Assembly (NCBI GenBank): GCA_013397795.1
Contig: VZTJ01005553.1
Coordinates: 2,875,208 to 2,939,207, forward strand
Length of the DNA: 64,000 bases
Direction of reading: 5' to 3'
Source of the DNA: Orthonyx spaldingii
Taxonomy: Eukaryota > Chordata > Aves > Passeriformes > Orthonychidae
Shown piece by piece: positions 27,250 to 40,475 of the stretch. The first letter of the stretch is position 1; each line of letters opens with the position of its first letter. The notes beneath the pieces are model-generated. The model saw only the letters and a program-made list of their open reading frames with translations. It had not been told where the DNA came from and did not search any database. Position numbers and translations under genes: made by a program.

Positions 27250-30200
27250 CTGTTGTCATTTTCATTCTTGAAGGGGCAGAAAGGAAAAGACCACCCAGTA
27301 AGATAAGTATATCTTCAGCCAATCCAGCTGCTCTTACAAGAGGTGTTATCAGAATATTTTCAAAACTGTAACAGCAGAGTACACACAGCATATCATATTT
27401 CCAACAGTCCCAGGGAGAAATTTGACAACAGTATTTGCTTACATGTATGTTTAGTCAGTGGGAGGTAAGGAAGTTCTTATCTGGATAATTGTGAAGAGTG
27501 TTGGTAGAACAAGGACCTTTGCAGAAGTCGGGGATACCTATTTTAAGAGCAGCTTCAGTGTTGCCTTATTAATACAGCAATGCTTCATTTTATTGCAATA
27601 ATAAGCCTATTTGTTCTCCTGTGCAGTATTCCTTACAAGGGAAAGAATAGGACCAGATAACTGCTCCAAACAGCCACAAAGGGGAAAAAATTAAAAGTTA
27701 CACACAAGTTTTGCTCACACCTTATCCTTGCTCAACAGTTTGAAAATAATCTTTGTTGTTTTTAACCTGTAATATAGTTGCAGTCTCAAGATACTTTCAC
27801 TGACAGCCCTATATAATGATGTTCAACCAGCTGAAAGAGGAAGAGGTTGAGCTGGAGTAACATGAGCACTTCAGAAAAATTCTCATTTTCTCCAGGAACA
27901 TCTGGTTTGCTGGTCCACATGACTCTGCCTGTGATTTAATTTTATTCTTATTTGGTAAGACATTAAGACCTTCATAACTTTGAAGACTATAAAGGCAATT
28001 TACTCTGAAGAAGACGTAATAACAGAAAGAGGGTAAGAGTTAACAACTTAATATTGGAACAGAAAAGAATAATTTGCTTTGGTTGTGGCCTAATCCCTCT
28101 AAACCCCTATGGCAGCTTGCCATTTCTTTCATAGGGCTTAGGTATTGGCAGCATTGCCTAAGAATGTCAATCTCTATACCTGTTATGGTATACAACCATT
28201 AGGCCAGAGGTATTAAGAGGATGTGGTCTCTGGACAAAGAGGCTCATAAATTAAAAAGAAGCCTCAGAAAAACACCTAAACATTCATTTTCCCCATGACC
28301 AGTGTCAGACTAACTGTAGATGTCATGCCATTTATTTCACGTTGCAACAAGTATAAATCTACTAAAAAATATATAATTTGAAGAATCTTCAAAATTACAA
28401 AAATTCCACCAAGTTATTGATATATTTTCAAGCATCAGCATATTTTCAAATCTAGTTATATTTCCTTGCACATTGTACTATTTGTACTTGGCTGTGGTTT
28501 AATCCCAGTAGGCACATTGCTTGAATTAGTAAGTTTGTTTGAAAGAACTTCATTCTTCTAGCTAATTCTTTTCATCAAGAATAACAAAACAAAAAATATC
28601 TTCGCAGCATAACAGACTTGAAATATAATAATGAAGGTGACTCAGTCCTCTAGATCTCTGAAGGCAGAGCACTGTCAGTTGTGTAACAACTATTCTCATC
28701 TCCCTTTAGAGAGCAGAAATGTGAGGCTCACAAGACTCAAGCTCCCATTGCCATTTTCTCATTCTTCATGTCGACATTGGCATTAAACTTGGACAGGGTT
28801 CAGTTTAAAGTATTGTTTTTATAGCTTGTTTGAAAATAGATTTAAGCAAAATACTAAAACCTTTAGTGAGATCAGAAGCAAACTAATGGCTTGGTGGGAA
28901 GTATCTCCTGACCCTACATATTTGATACATTTCTGCATTTAATTGTTATCTATTTCTGAATGTTTTCCCAACACACATACAAGACAGATTCAAATTCTAG
29001 CAAGGAAGTTGCACAAGAAACAGTCAAAACATTGCCCCACCTCTCCCTGCCAAAAAAGATCCCAACAACAACCAACCCTGAAACTCATAATGTGAGTAAC
29101 TGATTAATTTCTTAAGAAGGTTTTGTTAAGAAGCCATGACCTTCCTTTCATTTTACAGGAAAGAAGTGCTTACCCGCTTCTGGCCACTTGCCATCTTAAA
29201 CATACAGATTCAGCATGGAAGATAACAACAAAAATAGGACAATAGAACCTCCATTCCCTTCTCACAAACTTTTCTTGCAGAATGGAAAATGCGCCTGCTA
29301 TTTCTCTCACTTGTACTGTTCCATAGAGTGCATTCACCTATAACCAGGAGCTGCCAAACCCCTTTCCTTTTCTTCCATTGCTCCATTCTTCAAAAAAATA
29401 TATGTATTCTAGTTTGGGACTTAGCATTACCTGGATTAGGCTAATGAGCACTGCACTGATGCAAGTCAAATAAAAACATCTATTATGTACTAGGAATTCC
29501 TTAAAAAAAAAAAAAAAAGTTATCAAAAAGGCTAAAGTAGAGGCCTTGACAAGTTTAGATATTGGAGACTTCAGGGGAACTATCCAATCTCTACCCTTCC
29601 TCCTTGCTCTCCAGCAAGCATTGGCTACATTTTAGCTAGGATTCTGTTCTGGGAATTGTGCTATTGGAGAATGGAAGTGTGGAAAACAGTGTGACTAATT
29701 AACAAGTATTTCCTATCAGTGGCTACTGGGAAGTGACACACTTCCTGCACTTTGTTAAGATATTCTTTCCTATGTGAAAACGGAGAACTGAGCTGCAGTT
29801 TACAGTCACTGGGTAGTTCTGACTCTTTGCTAGTGCAGACAATCCAACAAAAGGGCTTATTAAGGGGCTAGCAGCACTGATGAGAAGGAATACATGTTAC
29901 AAAGACCAGGATTTGTATTCAAATACTTAGAATAATGCTAAATTGAGCTGACAGTAAGAGAGTGTGTTGAGCAGTTTTAGTCTTAAACACCAGCTGGAAG
30001 ACTGGAGCATACAGTTTCTGAAGAAACCTTTTAAAAGTTTTATTTTGAAGTCCATGCACATGACTTCTCAGATGATTTTTATCTCATTATGGAAATCCAT
30101 TAGGTCAGTATCTGTTGCATCCCTGTGACTTTAAGAGTCCCACTCCTCATTTGAGTTGAGGTGATGAGCTCGTTGAGCTAGGATAGCCACCATCTCTGAC

Positions 30201-32206
30201 AGACTGATTTTCCTCCACTATTTTTGTAAAACTGGGAACCTGTGGATTAAGGGGTTGTCCCTTTCATGTATCACTTGGATCTTCTCTAAAATACTGTCAC
30301 AGACAACTGCTCAGGTCACTGGTGGCAGCACATTGCCTCTGCAGGAGGGTGCACAATACAACTTTGGTGTGCATGTTAAGCATAAAATTGCCTAATCAAG
30401 ATGGCAACATTTTACCTCATCTTTGCTTTCCCTGACAGAAGCCACCAATCATCAGCTTCCCCAGAACACCTTTGCCTGCAGCCCAACACAAATTTGGGAT
30501 CACACAGAACATTGCAAAAGGCACTCCATCATTCTCAGACATTTAACTGCATAAGTAAGCACTTGTGTGAAACAAAAGAATCCGTAACTTACCTGAATCA
30601 CTCCAATTTGTCACTGCAGCACCCCTACTTTTCAGCTACCAGCCTTGTTATTGTAACTACAGCTCTATTTAATTGATTACTGCTGTGCACAGAGAGCCAG
30701 CAAACAGAACAAGCCCTTTCGCTGTCCTTTCTCACAGGATGACTGACTAACCACTCACCTTAGACACTCACTCGTGCAAGTTTTAAAGGTTAAAATTGCC
30801 TACCTAATTAAATACGTAATCTCAAAGCTACTAAGAAAGTTTGTGTCAATTAATCGGGTCCTTGTTACCGTAACTAAAGCACAGACCTACCTGAAAAGAG
30901 GGCCTCACACAATTACCAACACAAATCAGGTGCTAGAGGAAAGAAAATATGCTTTAGGAATGTTGCAGTCAGACAAAAATAAGTAAGCCAAAGAGCAAGT
31001 TGCAAATAAAAGCACTACATCAAAGTTTCCAGGTAAGTTAAAAATCACATGGTTAAAAAAGTTAGCATTCAAAATGGTTAAAGAAAGGTAGCATGCAATC
31101 TGCACATAGATCAGTCAGAATCAGGTCTCTTCTCAGTCACCAAAATTAACTTAAACTTTGCAGTGAAGTTGGGTTTTTTTCAGTGTTATTGGGTTTTTGT
31201 TTACTTCTTTTGTTGTTATGTTTTTTTAAATAGATACATTTTTAAAAGTTCACTATAGCTCCCTATTGAGAAGAAAATAACTCATCTTCCCAAGCATAAT
31301 GTTTTAACAGATAGCCCCATAACATGAAAATTCTGTCTGCTATTGGGATCATTCTGGCTAAGTTGAAACCAGTCAGTAGCAATGTTAGTCTTCCTTAATA
31401 CTGATATTAACTGCAAGAATAACAGGAAGTCTATCAGCCATGAAAACTTCACTCATGAGATTGTTTGCACTGCTGGGCTGGGCTGTATCTTGCAAAATTT
31501 TCTTTTCTCTGACTGGTACCAGCTTCCCTGCACATTTACAGCCAGATGCCAGCAGAGCAGTCTGACACTAAAAGCTGGGTATGCTGTAGTGCAAGGAGCA
31601 TTAAAGGGCATGGCAAGAGCTGAACCAAACTGCTACTCATGAGAAGTGTGAAGCAGGGAACACTTTCTGGAGCAGTCTTCAGTTGTACTGGATGAGGTGT
31701 GGTGTCAAATCATAACACATGAAAAGGATTTGCCCTAAAAATGCTGCTGAACAGCACAAGAATAGGAAAGAGGGAGCAAAAGATTGTGACAGAAATTGTT
31801 TCTCATACACAGGTAGCTAAATCAGGAGTTTGGAGTATGTGAGGCTAGGCTTTGGAGTATCAGGCCTGTCCCTGAACAGGTATTCAGTTTTGCAGGAGTG
31901 GCTCATTCTTTAAGAGCATAGCTATGCAAGGTGTTAGCTCACTTGCCCAATAGCTACAGCGACATACCCAGGAAACAGCCAAACTCAGAGCCCCCACGGC
32001 CACTTAACCCAAGAAGATTCAAATGTACATCCCCTTGTTCACCAAAATACATGATAACTTCTGAAGGGTTTGCTTGGAACTCACTTGACCCTTCCTAGGG
32101 CTGAACTACCAAGGATTAAACTTCACAGAACGACTATTAAAGTGATGTCACAATCTTGCAGGCGGAAAAAGGAAAGCAGGTACTTTCTCTCAGCCAGGCC
32201 ACTATT

Positions 32207-32228
32207 AAAAAAAAAAAAAAAAAAAAAA
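32207..32228 (+). repeat. Poly-A run (A22)
   Basis: Twenty-two A bases in a row. No retrotransposed gene was recognised on its 5' side, so it may be a plain homopolymer. Its length is likely to vary. Confidence 0.9.
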
Positions 32229-33136
32229 TCAAGGTCTCTCCTAACTTCCCTCCTCATCCAGACAGACCTGCATTCCTGATTATAGAGCAGTCCAGTTCTA
32301 ATAGAGAAAAAAGAACAGGACAGTAACCTGAGGGTATTATTTTTGAATCCAAGTCTCTTAACCTCCACAGAAGTAATGTAATCACTATGAAGTAGGTAAA
32401 ATTAATGACAGGTACACTAACATAAGTTATCCCAGGATTAAAAAACAAGTTATGTGGGCAGGACCAGAACAGAAGGTAAAGGGCTCACTACTTCTGCTTG
32501 TTTGACAGATTTCTGCCTAGGACTTAGACACATACCTTTTGCTTACAGTGCTTCAAGTGCAATTACAGAAGGATTTTGGACCTCACCCTTAATTTTTCAT
32601 AACAGATGTTCTATTTTTAGTGCTATTTTTAAATCACATTAGAAGCACACTATTTAAATTCATTAGAGAAGAAATGCGTGGTAGCAGATCTGAACATCTA
32701 CAAGCTAATGGTGTAGAAACCATTTCTAACCCAGGAGCTCTTGGCTACACTGATCTAGTTCTGAAGCTCTAGCTACACAGCTGAGATCATATAGTCTAAC
32801 TGTAGTCCATTCAGCCTGTAAAGAGCTACATCTCTGTCAGTTTATCAGTCAGACAGAATCAGACATTGGGCAGGAAATTTAATACTGAATTTACCAATAT
32901 TATTTGCTGCTTTTGTAGAACAAAAACATTTTGCAGTGAATCCAGGATATTGTTCTGCTAATTACTCTACAGATAAGCATCCCCTTTCTTCTTACCTTTC
33001 TTTTTATTTATACTCAGACACGTTTAGAGAGAGATGAAATTCAAAATTTCCTTGAGTTGGACAGAGGAATATAAAAATTTACTTTTAGAAGATTTATACT
33101 GCAGAGAAAAAGGAACATATTGAGATGTAAGGGGAA

Positions 33137-33315
33137 AAATGGGATCACAGAACCATAGCATGGTTTGGATTGGAAAGGACCATCCAGTTCCAACTCCCCT
33201 GCCATGGACTGGGACACCTTCCACTAGCCCAGGTTACTCAGAACCACATCCAGCCTGGTCTAGAACACCTGCAGGGATGGGGAGTTCCCAGCCTCTCTGG
33301 GCAACAAATTGTCAA
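33137..33315 (-). mobile_element. CR1 LINE fragment
   Basis: It begins TCACAGAACCATAGCATGG, then TTTGGATTGGAAAGGACCAT and CCAACTCCCCTGCCATGG: the reverse complement of the CR1 3' end, extending into 3' coding-derived sequence. It is truncated, with no intact frame. Confidence 0.88.
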
Positions 33316-33932
33316 GTTGCTCATTAGTTTGGTATACAGACACAGGATGCTGAGTGCACTTCAGGTCAAAGATAGCCTGGCATTATCACCCAGAAAAAGA
33401 GCTATAAAACAAAGAAGGGGGGAAAGTATTCTTTTCCTCCTCCTCACATATATTCATTACATCTCTTCTCTTTGCCGCTCTTGATGCAATAAGCGGAGTC
33501 ATATTACACATAGCAAGGAAACCCTATAACATGAAGTAAGAACCTAGCATAGGCAGTTGCTGTACCCGGATGAATTGGAATGACTCTCTACCACAAGAAT
33601 GAAGCATGACTAAGTCTGCTGAAATCGGCTGTCACTCAACGTTATGCCCAAATAAGTTACAGAACTGGAGACTGCTGGTACAGCAAATGCAACATCACTG
33701 GTTTGATATACAAATTTTGGCATAAGTGTTTTGGAATTGGAAGACCAAACCAAGGAGCCTCCTTAAATTGACTTCTGATCAACCTAAATAAGCTGCCTTT
33801 AAATGCAACAGGTGATGGACTTCAAGCACCAGAAGGGTACCTACTGCTTTTAGAAATCATCCATTAGTCAGCCCTCTTGGGTGAAAAGCACTTTCTGTGC
33901 AGAGAAAAAAGTTCTTTACTATGAATCAAAAC

Positions 33933-33959
33933 AAGTCACTCTTGAATAAAGAGTGACTT
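33933..33959. repeat. Short hairpin, 11-base stem
   Basis: AAGTCACTCTT pairs perfectly with AAGAGTGACTT across a five-base loop (GAATA). It is too short to be a microRNA precursor by itself. Confidence 0.75.
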
Positions 33960-35131
33960 TCACAGGACAGAAGTATCACTTTTAATTAAAGAAAACTAAA
34001 CATTTTTTCCTATTGAGAGACTACAAACTACTTTTATATTTTCTTGAAAATAATGTTTTCTTATTATATTTTTGATTGAAGTCTGTTTCATCCCTTTCTG
34101 TCATGAGCACAGCAAACAGTACAGGGTAGAAAAGAAGTAATTTCTTTAACTTCATCCTACAGCTTTGCTGGTTAAACCTTTTTTCCAGATGCAACTGGAT
34201 GCAAGCATCAAATGTTTTCTCCATGTGCTAAACCGAAGCAGTATTTCCACCTGGGAATCTGGTAAGTGTCTCCTGCAGAATAATAGGAGTTTACTCCAGA
34301 GAATACCTGCACATGGTCTCTATCAAGGAGAAACAGAGTAGTCCTGGAGTGTTTTAAAAGACTGACTCTTTAGGAAAATGACAAATTCACTTTTCTGTCA
34401 TCCATTTTTGGGGACAAGGGAGTGTTGTTTATTCTGGCCTTTGTCAGAATTGGAAAACTAGAACATGAAGACATAGATCATTGAATTTTAAAAGTCTGAC
34501 AGTGAAACTCATAATAATTATTTTGGGATGCAAGAAATGCTGGAAGGAAATTTGTTTAACAAGAGACAGCTCCAATGACAGCTTCAGAAAATTCAAGAAC
34601 GTGCCTTACAGCCAAAGCAGAGAACAGCTGCACACATAAAGCAGAAGCAGACTAAGATGCTTATTATTTCCTTGCCTTAAACCCAGACATAAACACACTA
34701 AAGTACAGTAACTGGTAGCAGTATATAAGCATTTTGTAATACAGCAGCAGTATTAAAAGTATTTTATAACTTAGTATACATAAATAACACACAACTGCAA
34801 ACAGACGCTTGCAGTGGACTTGCCCAAATAGTGCACAGGGAAGCACATGCAAATAGTAAAATCTGCAAGATAAGAACCAAGAATGTAGAGCGGTCAGGAA
34901 AGATGTCAGATAAACTAAAATCAGATTGCAGAACAAAAAGGAGATATGTCTGATGGAACCAGAATAATCCTGCAAAACAAATAAGAAAGATGCCTAGCAA
35001 CACTACAGTAAACTTATTCCCTCAAATAATATGAGATGGCCCCCATTTCTTCCAGCGAGGGGGCAAGGTGCACAACACATGAACAAATAGAAAAGAAGAA
35101 TGATAATTTATGAAAATCACAAAATACTCAC

Positions 35132-35189
35132 TTTGATTCCAGCTTCTCTTGCCAAGGAGCTCTCAAGCACTTTACTGTGATTCCTGCAA
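35132..35189 (-). other. SYTL2: Candidate SYTL2 non-coding 5' exon (58 bases)
   Basis: On the minus strand the piece has a strong acceptor (GGTTTGTTTCAG) at its 5' side and a consensus donor (AAA/GTGAGTATT) at its 3' side. A second AG six bases in would give a 52-base version. It contains no ATG. Its last base is A, so joining to the exon starting TGCC at 22803 would create an ATG in frame with Slp2. The support is splice consensus and position just downstream of the CpG island only; no transcript is available. Confidence 0.4.
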
Positions 35190-35859
35190 CTGAAACAAAC
35201 CATCAAGAAGTGTAGTCATCACTGCTAAACATAGGGCACCAGCTCCAGGGTATTGTATACTCCTGGTTTACTACCACATACATATGTGATTGTTAAGAAC
35301 TGTTTGGGAAAGAGATGATAATGACTAATCGTAATTAGGAACTAATGACTGAAAAGCTGCATTGTTGCTGTATACAAGTTTAATAAAGTGCTTTGATTCA
35401 TTAGTCTTTTCAACAATCCACTACAGAGAGCTTCGATCTGTGTGTAAACACACAAATGTTTTGGTGCAAGACTTTGATCAGTTCTTTTAGCTAATAAAAT
35501 CAAATTTCTTCTCACAGCATCCTGTCAAGCATGTATTGTGAATTAGTGTGGGGGGACGCACAATCACAACAAGTTCTAAGTCCCCTTCCCTTATACTTTC
35601 TCAGAAGTTCAAAAATACTTGTCACTGAATAACCTGTCCCCAGATTTAAGTGACCTTCATCCTGGCAATCATCTAAGCAGACTCTTCTGCTCACACAGGA
35701 AAGACACAACTGGGTGCGTTAGACTTTAGGGCCAGGTCGAATCCTGCAAGTCATTCCAGAGACAGCGTGGATGACGAAATTAATTCAGCGTTTTGAGATT
35801 AAAAGTGTTTACTATTTACACAAAGGTCATTAACATCTCTCAGCTGAGATCTAAGCACC

Positions 35860-37215
35860 TTATTTAAATGAAGAGAGTCCTCCCACTCCAGCAGACGCCA
35901 GGAGCTGGGTGCACGGAAGTTCTGACAGTTACCCGGCTCTCACCCCGGGCAGGGGCTCCCCTCGGCGCCAGCAGGAGCGGGGATGTCCCGGCGCTCGGCT
36001 CCCCGGGCACGGGGCTCTCCAGAGCGGTTCTGAGGTAAGGCGGCCTCAACAAGCGGGGCCGGGCCGGCGAGACACCTGTGAGCGCTGCCTCGTCCCCAGG
36101 TGAGCGGGCCGTGCCAGCCGACCGCGGCCAAACGCTGCGGAGCCCGGCTGGCGAAGGCGGGCAGCCAGGGCTCCCCGGCGGGCTCGCTCTCACACTGTCC
36201 CGGCACTGCGGGCACGGGCGGCTTCTACGCCCCTTTTTGACTCCGAGTCACTTCATTAACAAGACCCCCGCACCCAACCCCAGAGCCCTTCCTAGGTCAG
36301 CCTCACCTCTCCTTCTGTCCCCTCGGCGGCTCCCCCTTCCTTCCCCGCGGCCAGAGACAGCGCCGCTCCCCGGTCCCGGCGGGCGGCCGCGCTTGTCTGA
36401 GGGCAGGGAGGGGCGGTGCGGGGAGAGGCCGAGCCCGTCCCGCCGTCTCGGGCCAATGCCGGCGCCCATCCCTCCAAACGGGGCGGCTCCCCCCGCCCGG
36501 GCCCGCCCCCCGTGTCACCTGTGGCACCCCTGGGTGTGCCCTGCAGGGCGGGGCGGTGACACTGCCCGCGGGCCGGCTGTCGGCGGGCACTGCTCTGAGG
36601 CAGCAGCTCCACAGCGGACAGCGGCTGCTTCACACCGAGTCCACGCAGGGAACGTCGGGGCGACTCGACGAGGTGCCTTGAGGGACAATGATCAGTATTT
36701 CAATTTACCTGGTGACAGGCAACCCGAGAAGTGTGAATATACGCCCCTGTTTGAGTAAAGATACGGGCCGCGATAACAGAAGTTTCAGTCATCTATTTGT
36801 TCAGGAAACCGCTGTAAGTGCTTTGCTGTTTAATTAGTGGCAGAAAATACACACGTCGCCATTTCACGGGGTGTTTCAGCAGGACCTTCCCCTCAGCAGC
36901 CAGGCACCACGGCGATGTCTGCAGCCGGAGTGCCTCTGCGAGCGGGGTGACAGCACCGGCCCCGGCATGCGGAGAGCTGGCGCGCTGAGATTTTCCCCCT
37001 ACGCACGTTCTTCTCACGATGCTTGATCTATTTGATTTAATTCTGGTTTGGGGCAGCTGGAAGATTTCAGCGCCTGGTGTGCCCGGCAGTGGGGCCGCTG
37101 TGCCCTGAGGGCAGCCCTTGTGTCACCTGCCCACGTCTGCCGGCCGGAGCGCTGGCTCGGCTCTCGCTCGCAGCAGCTCTGCTTTAAATTACATCCCCGC
37201 TCTCTTCCCAGCCCG
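35860..37215. promoter_or_regulatory. CpG island, probable SYTL2 promoter
   Basis: Base use changes sharply from AT-rich to very GC-rich with many CG dinucleotides, densest at about 35.93-36.70 kb, with GC-box-like GGGGCGG and CCGCCC words. This is typical of a vertebrate CpG-island promoter. On the minus strand GAGAG/GTGAGG at 36307/36306 is a plausible donor for a first SYTL2 exon. The plus strand has two good donors as well (36034/36035 and 36099/36100). Long open frames here, including one of 226 codons, are a by-product of GC richness and show no family text. Confidence 0.8.
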
Positions 37216-40167
37216 AGTCCGTTCACTCCCCAAATTCTATACCATCAGCCCTGGATTCCTGCCAGCCATACATTCTTACGTGTCACCTCCTTCTCAAACT
37301 TGGATATGGTGAAACAATTTTTAGAGAAAATTTAGTCTTCATAGCATTGGTGTAAATTTTTGGTCAATTACATGTCTTTTCAATTTCATACATTTGATAC
37401 GCGGCTCTTCCTTTCTGATGACAAAATAAGAGACTAGAGCATGCTTTTCATGCACTGTGCAGTAAAATTCTGGTTTAATAAGCCTTTAATAAGGCTTACA
37501 TTCAGCTCACAAGGATCAGAGTGAATTGGAGACCTTGTGAAAGCTTAAAAGTCGCTTGCTTCCCTGAATAATTTTCATTCAAAAACCTCTCATCTACGTA
37601 TCCTGTTTATTCATCCCAGTGCAGAATACTAAGCTGCATTTATTGAAATTCACACTAAAGTCCTGTTCAGTGCAGATCAAGAAAGATCACTTAATTAAAA
37701 GTGATGAGAAGCCCTTTTGACACTCTTCGTAGATAGAGCATGTTTTTCTCTTGTGTAAAATACCTCTTTCCCCCCCCTCACAGCAGTCCCGAAGAAGAAG
37801 GTAGGAAGGAGTAAAACTGTTTCAGGACCAGACACGCTGTATCAGCTGGCAGCTCTGAATGCGCTTGACCCCTGCTGGATGGACTTGGAACTGATCAATG
37901 CTCAAAATAATTCCCACTTTAATCAAGGACTTTGGACGCACGCTTGGGAAAAGCAGCTCCTTGCTGCTAAGTGGCAGAGGTCTCCAACACTGTGACAAGT
38001 GACTGCCGAGAAACTGTGTATGTGGTGTGTGCTGCGTCTGTTAAAATACATAGGTGCACTCTCCTGCTCACATTTAATTTAGTGATGTGTTCTTGAAATG
38101 GATTCAGATGAAATCTGTGGGATTATGTGTGTAAGGACTGTCCCAGCTCAGACCAGTTGCCAGTTGGTATCTTCAGTGTTCGCAATAAAGAAAAATCTGA
38201 AAATATCTGAATGACCCTCAGAACATGGAATTCTGAAGGACCCTCAGACTCATTCCTCAGTAACTTCAGATGCAAAGTGTCTGCACCCAGTATCCAGCCT
38301 GTCCCTACAGCTACTCTGCAGTGGAGCAGTAGATTTGTAGAATATACACATTTCATGTAAGCACTGAACAGCTGCTTTTTCAAGTGAATTGAGCCTGAAC
38401 ACTCTCAAGGTGGCAGTAAGAGAACAAAAATTAGTGGTAGAAGGATATACTCTACCCACCCTTTTCTTTGTGTTCCCCAGACACAGAGTTGTTAAGTTCT
38501 CAGCACAAAGGATATAAGCATGGTTTTGATTGCAGTGCAACAGAGGGTGTTATGGCATCTTCAGCAAAAAGACCCAAACCAACCAAATCTGCAGGTGTCC
38601 TTGTGTAGTAGCATTGCTATCAGATTCAGAAAGTGGATCACCTTTCTTCCTTCACCCCCTCATTCAGAATGTCTAGCTCTCTAGTGGTTTCCCAAATTAA
38701 AAAGGAAGACATCCCATCTTCTTTCAAAAATGAAAAAATTAAAGAGTGCCTTGCTGTGGTTACAAAGTGACAGGTACTAGTTGAAGAGACAGTAACTTTC
38801 AGTGAAGCAAATCTAGCTGATAATGCTTTCCTTCCTCCAGTTTCCTCCTGTCACTCAACCGCCTTTGACACTCAGCTGCTCTCTGATGAACTAACATGAA
38901 TCACAGCTAACCCTGATGTTGTTCATTTAATCGCTGTAGTGGTATTTCCCAGGCTTTGACCACATCATCCCTTGCTTTTCATCCCTCAACTGGTTCCTGG
39001 GCCCTAAGGTAACTTTTTTTTTTCGTTTAAAATCTTCTACACTGTTAGGTTATGCAGTAAAAAGTTCTCCACATGCACAAAGGCAGAGAAACAATGGTGG
39101 GTGGAGGAGCTTGAGAAATACCCTTCCTGACTGCCCCCAAGTCCACTGCAGGAGCTCTCAGCCCATCAAAGGTCCATCTCTTCACACATGAAGGAGCACA
39201 GAGGCAGGAGGGCAGGTGACGAAGCCCAGGTAACCCCCTCCCAGGGGAGCCCCAGTACCTTACAGACTGGGAGGATCACTGCCTGGGGGGATGGGACGCA
39301 ATGTGGAATGCAAGGGGAGGGCATTTTCTGATTGCACAAGGCTTACTACAGGATATTCGGAGGATGAGCCAAAGGTGTGGAAAGAAGGTGGTTTGGAGAA
39401 GAGTAAGCACGGGAAAACAGAGGGTTAAGAGCTGTTTAGTGTCCTTATCTGCCCATGTCCTGCACCTTCTGAGCATTGTCAGTCCTGTCTTCTATTAAAC
39501 TCAATTTCTACCTTTTTTTCTTTTTTTTTTTTTTTCCTTTGAGGAGAGATGAGAATGGCTCTGTAATCTGCATGTGTGCATGTGTATACGAGGGTACAAC
39601 TTCTAACCTCCTTTCTAGGTTATGTCACATTGGAGAAGTATATTCTCTGCAACCTTACTAGCAGAAGGCATTTCTTTATGTCTTTAGAAAGTAAACCTTC
39701 AAAAATATTTTAGGATTATTTAGAATTTATTTTAAAACATTAAAATAAAATTTGTACCAGGAGTGCAAACTGTAAAATGAAACAGCGGGGGTAATTTATA
39801 TTACTCTATATGGTGATCTCTGTGGTAAGAAAAAGACTGGCTTGGTAATAATGATCATGAAAGAAATAGCTTCAAAGATCAAATGTGCATGACTAGGGCC
39901 TGACCATTTTCCTTCTCTTTTGCCACCAAACAAAACAAATTTAAGTCCTGCTACCGCTGACTAGGGCATTTTTAAATTTACTTTCTTATTTCTTATGGCT
40001 AGAGATCTCTGCCTGTAGGACTAAAAACATTTTGCCCTTACTTAATGAATATGTCTTAATTACAGAGACTGCTCTACTTGTCAAACAGGACTTGTCACAG
40101 GACAACACAAATTCCAACAGGGATGGCCAAAAATTTTGAACAAAGTAAGTAAATATGAATGATCAGC
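37216..40167. other. Intergenic DNA between SYTL2 and CCDC83
   Basis: AT-rich to mixed sequence with a T-run at 39513-39535. No exon or repeat family was recognised on either strand. Confidence 0.6.
39513..39535 (+). repeat. Poly-T run, interrupted once by C
   Basis: T7, C, then T15. It could be the poly-A tail of a minus-strand insertion, but no source gene is recognised. Confidence 0.75.
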
Positions 40168-40475
40168 ATGGAGAAAAGGTGGCTATATGGAGACCTCATT
40201 GCAGCTTTCCAGTCCTTAAAGGAGGTTGACAAAAAAAGAGGGAGACTCTTTTTACACAGGCTGATAGTTAAGGGACCAGAGTGAATGGTTTTAAAATAAA
40301 AGAGGAGAGTCCAGGGAAGCTGTGGATGCCCCATCTCTAAAAATCTTCAAGGCCAGGATGGATGGGGCCCTGAGCAAACTGAACTAGTGGGTGACATCTC
40401 TGCCCATGGCAGGTGGTTGGAACTAGATGATCTTTAAGGTCCCTTCCAACATAAGCCTTTCTATGATTCTGTGTT
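40168..40475 (+). mobile_element. CR1 LINE fragment (3' end)
   Basis: It reads GGAGACCTCATTGCAGC, then AAGAGGAGAGTCCAGGGAAG, TGGATGCCCCATCTCTAAA, GGAACTAGATGATCTTTAAG and GTCCCTTCCAACATAAGCC, and ends with TCTATGATTCTGTG, the typical CR1 terminal octamer repeat. It is 5'-truncated with no intact reverse transcriptase frame. Confidence 0.93.

Larger units (their letters stand above)
22804..35131 (-). other. SYTL2: SYTL2 5' intron, or upstream region
   Basis: About 12.3 kb between the start-codon exon and the candidate 5' exon. It contains a CR1 remnant (33.1 kb), an A22 run (32207-32228), a 20-base palindrome (25071-25090), a 19-base tandem copy (27212-27249) and a hairpin (33933-33959). No coding exon was recognised on either strand. 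Confidence 0.6.

Noticed and set aside
32207..32228. Poly-A run as a sign of a processed pseudogene
   Set aside because: The sequence on its 5' side shows no gene-like text, so a simple homopolymer is the plainer reading.
36078..36758. 226-codon open frame on the plus strand
   Set aside because: It lies inside the CpG island, where stop codons are rare. It is rich in P, A, G and R with no family text, and overlaps similar frames on the other strand.
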